From NCBI RefSeq assembly GCF_017165765.1, contig NZ_JAFGZD010000022.1, positions 1-64,000 of the forward strand: 64,000 bases of DNA, in the 5' to 3' direction. Both the position numbers and the translations under genes were made by a program. Origin of the DNA: Pseudomonas capsici (GTDB lineage: Bacteria; Pseudomonadota; Gammaproteobacteria; Pseudomonadales; Pseudomonadaceae). A model generated the notes under the pieces. That model did not search any database. It was not told the DNA's origin and saw only the letters and a program-made list of their open reading frames with translations. Below, in pieces: positions 61,723 to 64,000 of this stretch. The first letter of the stretch is position 1; the number at the start of each line of letters is the position of its first letter.

Positions 61723-62601
61723 ATGCATTTCGACTTTATTGATTTGCGGCTTTTCCTGAACGTTCTGGAGGCCGGCAACATCACCGCAGGCGCGGCTCAC
61801 AGCCATTTGTCACTGGCCTCGGCCAGCGCGCGCATCCGGGCGCTGGAGGCTTCGCTCGACACGCCACTGCTCGAGCGCGGGCGGCGTGGTGTCATGCCGA
61901 CTCCCGCAGGCAAGGCGCTGGGGCAGCATGCGCGCGTGATCCTGCAACAGGTCGAGCGCATGCAGTTCGACCTGGCCGATTACGCCAAGGGCTTCAAGGG
62001 TCGGGTCCGGCTGCTGTGCAACACTTCTACCCTCAGTGAACACTTGCCGGAGCTGCTGGCGGACTTTCTGGTCAGTCATCCCAATATCGATATCGACCTG
62101 GAAGAACAGCCCAGCCTGAGAATCCTGCATGCCGTGCGTCATGGCACAGCCGACATCGGCATCATTTCCGACGCCATGGACGCCAGCGACCTGCAGACCC
62201 GTCCTTTTCGCGATGATCCGCTGACGCTCATCCTGCCTCTGGATCATCCGCTCGGCGCACTTTGCACAGTGCGTTTCAGCCAGACGCTGGATAGCGAGTT
62301 CGTCGGCATGTCGGCCAGCAGCGCGCTGGGCATCTATCTGGAAGAACAGGCTTTGCACATCGGCAAGCGCCTGCGCATCCGGATTCGCGCCGAAAGTTTC
62401 GATGGCGTGATTCGCATGGTCGCCCACGGGGCGGGATTGGGGATTGTGCCGCAGGCGGCAGTGGATCGCTGGCAAGGTCCGGCCAGCTTCAAGGCCGTGC
62501 GTCTGAGCGATGCCTGGGCCGATCGCAAACTGCTGCTGTGCGCAACCGACTTCGACCTGTTACCCGGTTATGCCAGGGCACTGCTGACGTTTCTGGGCTA
62601 A
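61723..62601 (+). CDS. LysR-family transcriptional regulator
   Basis: 292 aa with HTH at about 5-62 (LFLNVLEAGNITAGAAHSHLSLASASARIRALEASLD) and a substrate-binding domain from about 90 (RVRLLCNTSTLSEHLPELLADFL). It is divergent from the TSUP gene, with 98 bp between, and probably controls it. LysR-TSUP pairs are common in Pseudomonas. Confidence 0.88.
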   Translation: MHFDFIDLRLFLNVLEAGNITAGAAHSHLSLASASARIRALEASLDTPLLERGRRGVMPTPAGKALGQHARVILQQVERMQFDLADYAKGFKGRVRLLCNTSTLSEHLPELLADFLVSHPNIDIDLEEQPSLRILHAVRHGTADIGIISDAMDASDLQTRPFRDDPLTLILPLDHPLGALCTVRFSQTLDSEFVGMSASSALGIYLEEQALHIGKRLRIRIRAESFDGVIRMVAHGAGLGIVPQAAVDRWQGPASFKAVRLSDAWADRKLLLCATDFDLLPGYARALLTFLG

Positions 62602-62609
62602 AGAAAACA

Positions 62610-62634
62610 GGACGCACCGCCAGGCAGTGCGTCC
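62610..62634. terminator. Terminator hairpin between the LysR gene and ggt
   Basis: GGACGCAC (62610-62617) pairs with GTGCGTCC (62627-62634). On the minus strand it is followed by TGTTTTCTTT and ends the ggt transcript. It may work in both directions. Confidence 0.75.
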
Positions 62635-62643
62635 CGGACTGAC

Positions 62644-64000
62644 TCAGTAGCCCAGCGACAACCCGGTATTGCGCCGAGGGTCGTTGGCGCCGTAGAAGCG
62701 GTTGTTGCCGACCGGCTTACCGCCCAGCGAAGGCGCTCCGACCAGGATCGCCGCCACATGGTTGAGCGGCTGCGGCCCGGCAAACTTGTGCCCCCAGCTT
62801 TCGAGGATCTTTTGCGTGTCGGGGCTGAGCGCGAAGGTTTCCAGGTTGGTGGTTTCCGGCTGCCATTGCTGATGGAAACGCGGCGCATCGACCGCTTCCT
62901 GAATGTTCATGCCGTAGTCGATCACGTTGAGCATGGTCAGCCAGGTCGCGGTAATAATCCGGCTGCCGCCCGGCGTACCAACGACCATGACCACCTTGCC
63001 GTCCTTGGTGACGATAGTCGGGCTCATGGAGGACAGCGGCGTCTTGCCCGGTGCGATGGCATTGGCTTCACCCTGCACCAGCCCGTACATGTTGGGCACG
63101 CCCACCTTGGTGGTGAAGTCGTCCATCTCGTCATTGAGAATGACACCGGTCTTGCTGGCCATGACGCCGGCACCGAACCAGTTGTTGAGGGTGTAGGTCA
63201 CCGAAACCGCATTGCCCCATTTATCGACGATGGAGTAATGGGTGGTGTTATTGCCTTCATGGGGCGCGACGCCCGGCTTGATCTTATTGGAGTCACCGGC
63301 TTTCTGCGGCTCGATGGAATCACGCAGCTTGGTTGCGTAGTTCTTGTCCAGCAGGTGCTCGATGGGATTCTTGACGAAATCCGGGTCGCCCAGATAGCTG
63401 TTGCGGTCGACATAGGCGTGACGCATCGCTTCGATCTGATAATGCGTGCCCTGGGCCGAGCGGAAGCCCAGCTCTTTCATCGGGTAGCCTTCGAGGATAT
63501 TCAGCATCTGGCAGATCACCACACCACCGGAGCTGGGTGGCGGTGCCGATACCACGTGGTAGCCACGGTAATCGCACTCGATGGGGGCCAGTTCCCGGGG
63601 CTTGTAATGATCGAGATCGGCCTGGGTAATGATGCCCTTGCCTGCCTGACTGGAATCCACCAGGGCCTTGGCGACCCAGCCCTTGTAGAAACCGTCGTTA
63701 CCCTTGCTGGAGATTTCCTCCAGGGTCTTTGCCAGATCCTTTTGTACCAGTTTCTGGCCGACCTTCATCGGCTCGCCCTTGTCGAGAAAGATCGATCCCG
63801 AGTCGGCCATATCCGCCCGGAACACATCAGTGGCGGTCGACAGCAGATCGACATCGCCCTGCTGCAGGACGAAGCCGTCTTCGGCGAGCTTGATGGCCGG
63901 AGCAATCACTTCCTCACGCTTGCGGGTGCCGTATTTGCTCAGCGCCAGCTCCATGCCCGCCACCGTTCCCGGCACGGCCACGGACAGATGGCCTTTGGCG
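62644..64000 (-). CDS. ggt: Gamma-glutamyltransferase, partial (N-terminus outside window)
   Basis: About 450 C-terminal residues are visible; the start lies beyond the right edge, in frame with AKGHLSVAVPGTVAG. The catalytic Thr is the first T of NNTTHYSIVDKWGNAVS, at the autocleavage site that starts the small subunit. Conserved substrate-site segments are LNDEMDDFT and GTPGGSRIITATWL. GGT degrades glutathione and transfers gamma-glutamyl groups in the periplasm. The sequence ends RRNTGLSLGY, normal for the family. The signal peptide is not seen in this window. Confidence 0.93.
   Translation of the reverse strand, partial: AKGHLSVAVPGTVAGMELALSKYGTRKREEVIAPAIKLAEDGFVLQQGDVDLLSTATDVFRADMADSGSIFLDKGEPMKVGQKLVQKDLAKTLEEISSKGNDGFYKGWVAKALVDSSQAGKGIITQADLDHYKPRELAPIECDYRGYHVVSAPPPSSGGVVICQMLNILEGYPMKELGFRSAQGTHYQIEAMRHAYVDRNSYLGDPDFVKNPIEHLLDKNYATKLRDSIEPQKAGDSNKIKPGVAPHEGNNTTHYSIVDKWGNAVSVTYTLNNWFGAGVMASKTGVILNDEMDDFTTKVGVPNMYGLVQGEANAIAPGKTPLSSMSPTIVTKDGKVVMVVGTPGGSRIITATWLTMLNVIDYGMNIQEAVDAPRFHQQWQPETTNLETFALSPDTQKILESWGHKFAGPQPLNHVAAILVGAPSLGGKPVGNNRFYGANDPRRNTGLSLGY

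Overview
The window looks like a chromosomal segment of a fluorescent Pseudomonas, most probably of the P. syringae group. This is inferred from gene content (RoxSR, DppBCDF with OpdP, PiuB-like, SpeC, an OpuC-type transporter, RF3), high-GC codon use, REP-like palindromes and the presence of HET-C and xenorhabdolysin-type toxin genes. No rRNA, tRNA or CRISPR array was seen.

Layout. 1-2640 is an accessory patch: 20-bp repeats typical of a transposon end, a broken DUF2931 gene, an AlbA_2/RecG-like gene with an internal 11-bp tandem repeat, and further tandem repeats. 2641-2834 is a strongly structured candidate leader RNA ahead of a small DUF6124/DUF3077-type gene. 3183-7492 holds a LysR/tartrate (D-malate) dehydrogenase pair, an I78 inhibitor and a LysR/isochorismatase pair. 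7602-17242 is a mixed stretch: a GAF protein, a PD-(D/E)XK-like protein, a KGG stress protein, a GAF-GGDEF-EAL phosphodiesterase, a TSUP exporter, CysC, and small stress-type genes with DUF3182 and an alpha/beta hydrolase. 17310-22388 is a glucarate/galactarate catabolic cluster (garD, gudP, kdgD and a FadR-type regulator). 22477-26114 carries a YddA-like ABC exporter and RoxRS.

26300-41419 is a SIMPL protein, a HET-C protein, then a dipeptide uptake system with four substrate-binding proteins, an OprD-family porin and one DppBCDF translocator. 41483-44017 is an iron-type PepSY/flavodoxin reductase, followed by a MITE-like palindrome and an alpha-xenorhabdolysin operon (xaxA, xaxB and an unexplained third gene). 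47759-53675 has speC with a probable attenuator leader, an orphan gene, an AraC regulator, a chemoreceptor and an EAL protein. 53745-57185 is an OpuC-type compatible-solute ABC transporter, 57531-59114 is prfC, and the right end has LysR genes, mdaB, a second TSUP protein and a partial ggt.

The most interesting signals are: (i) the structured RNA at 2641-2834, with a covarying-looking helix, competing hairpins including a terminator, and duplicated TTAGTCG segments that can each pair with one CGACTAA; (ii) the speC leader at 49001-49152, with a promoter, a 35-codon ORF and an intrinsic terminator inside it; (iii) the third gene and internal hairpin of the xaxAB operon; (iv) an 11-bp repeat in the AlbA_2 gene whose copy-number change would shift the frame.
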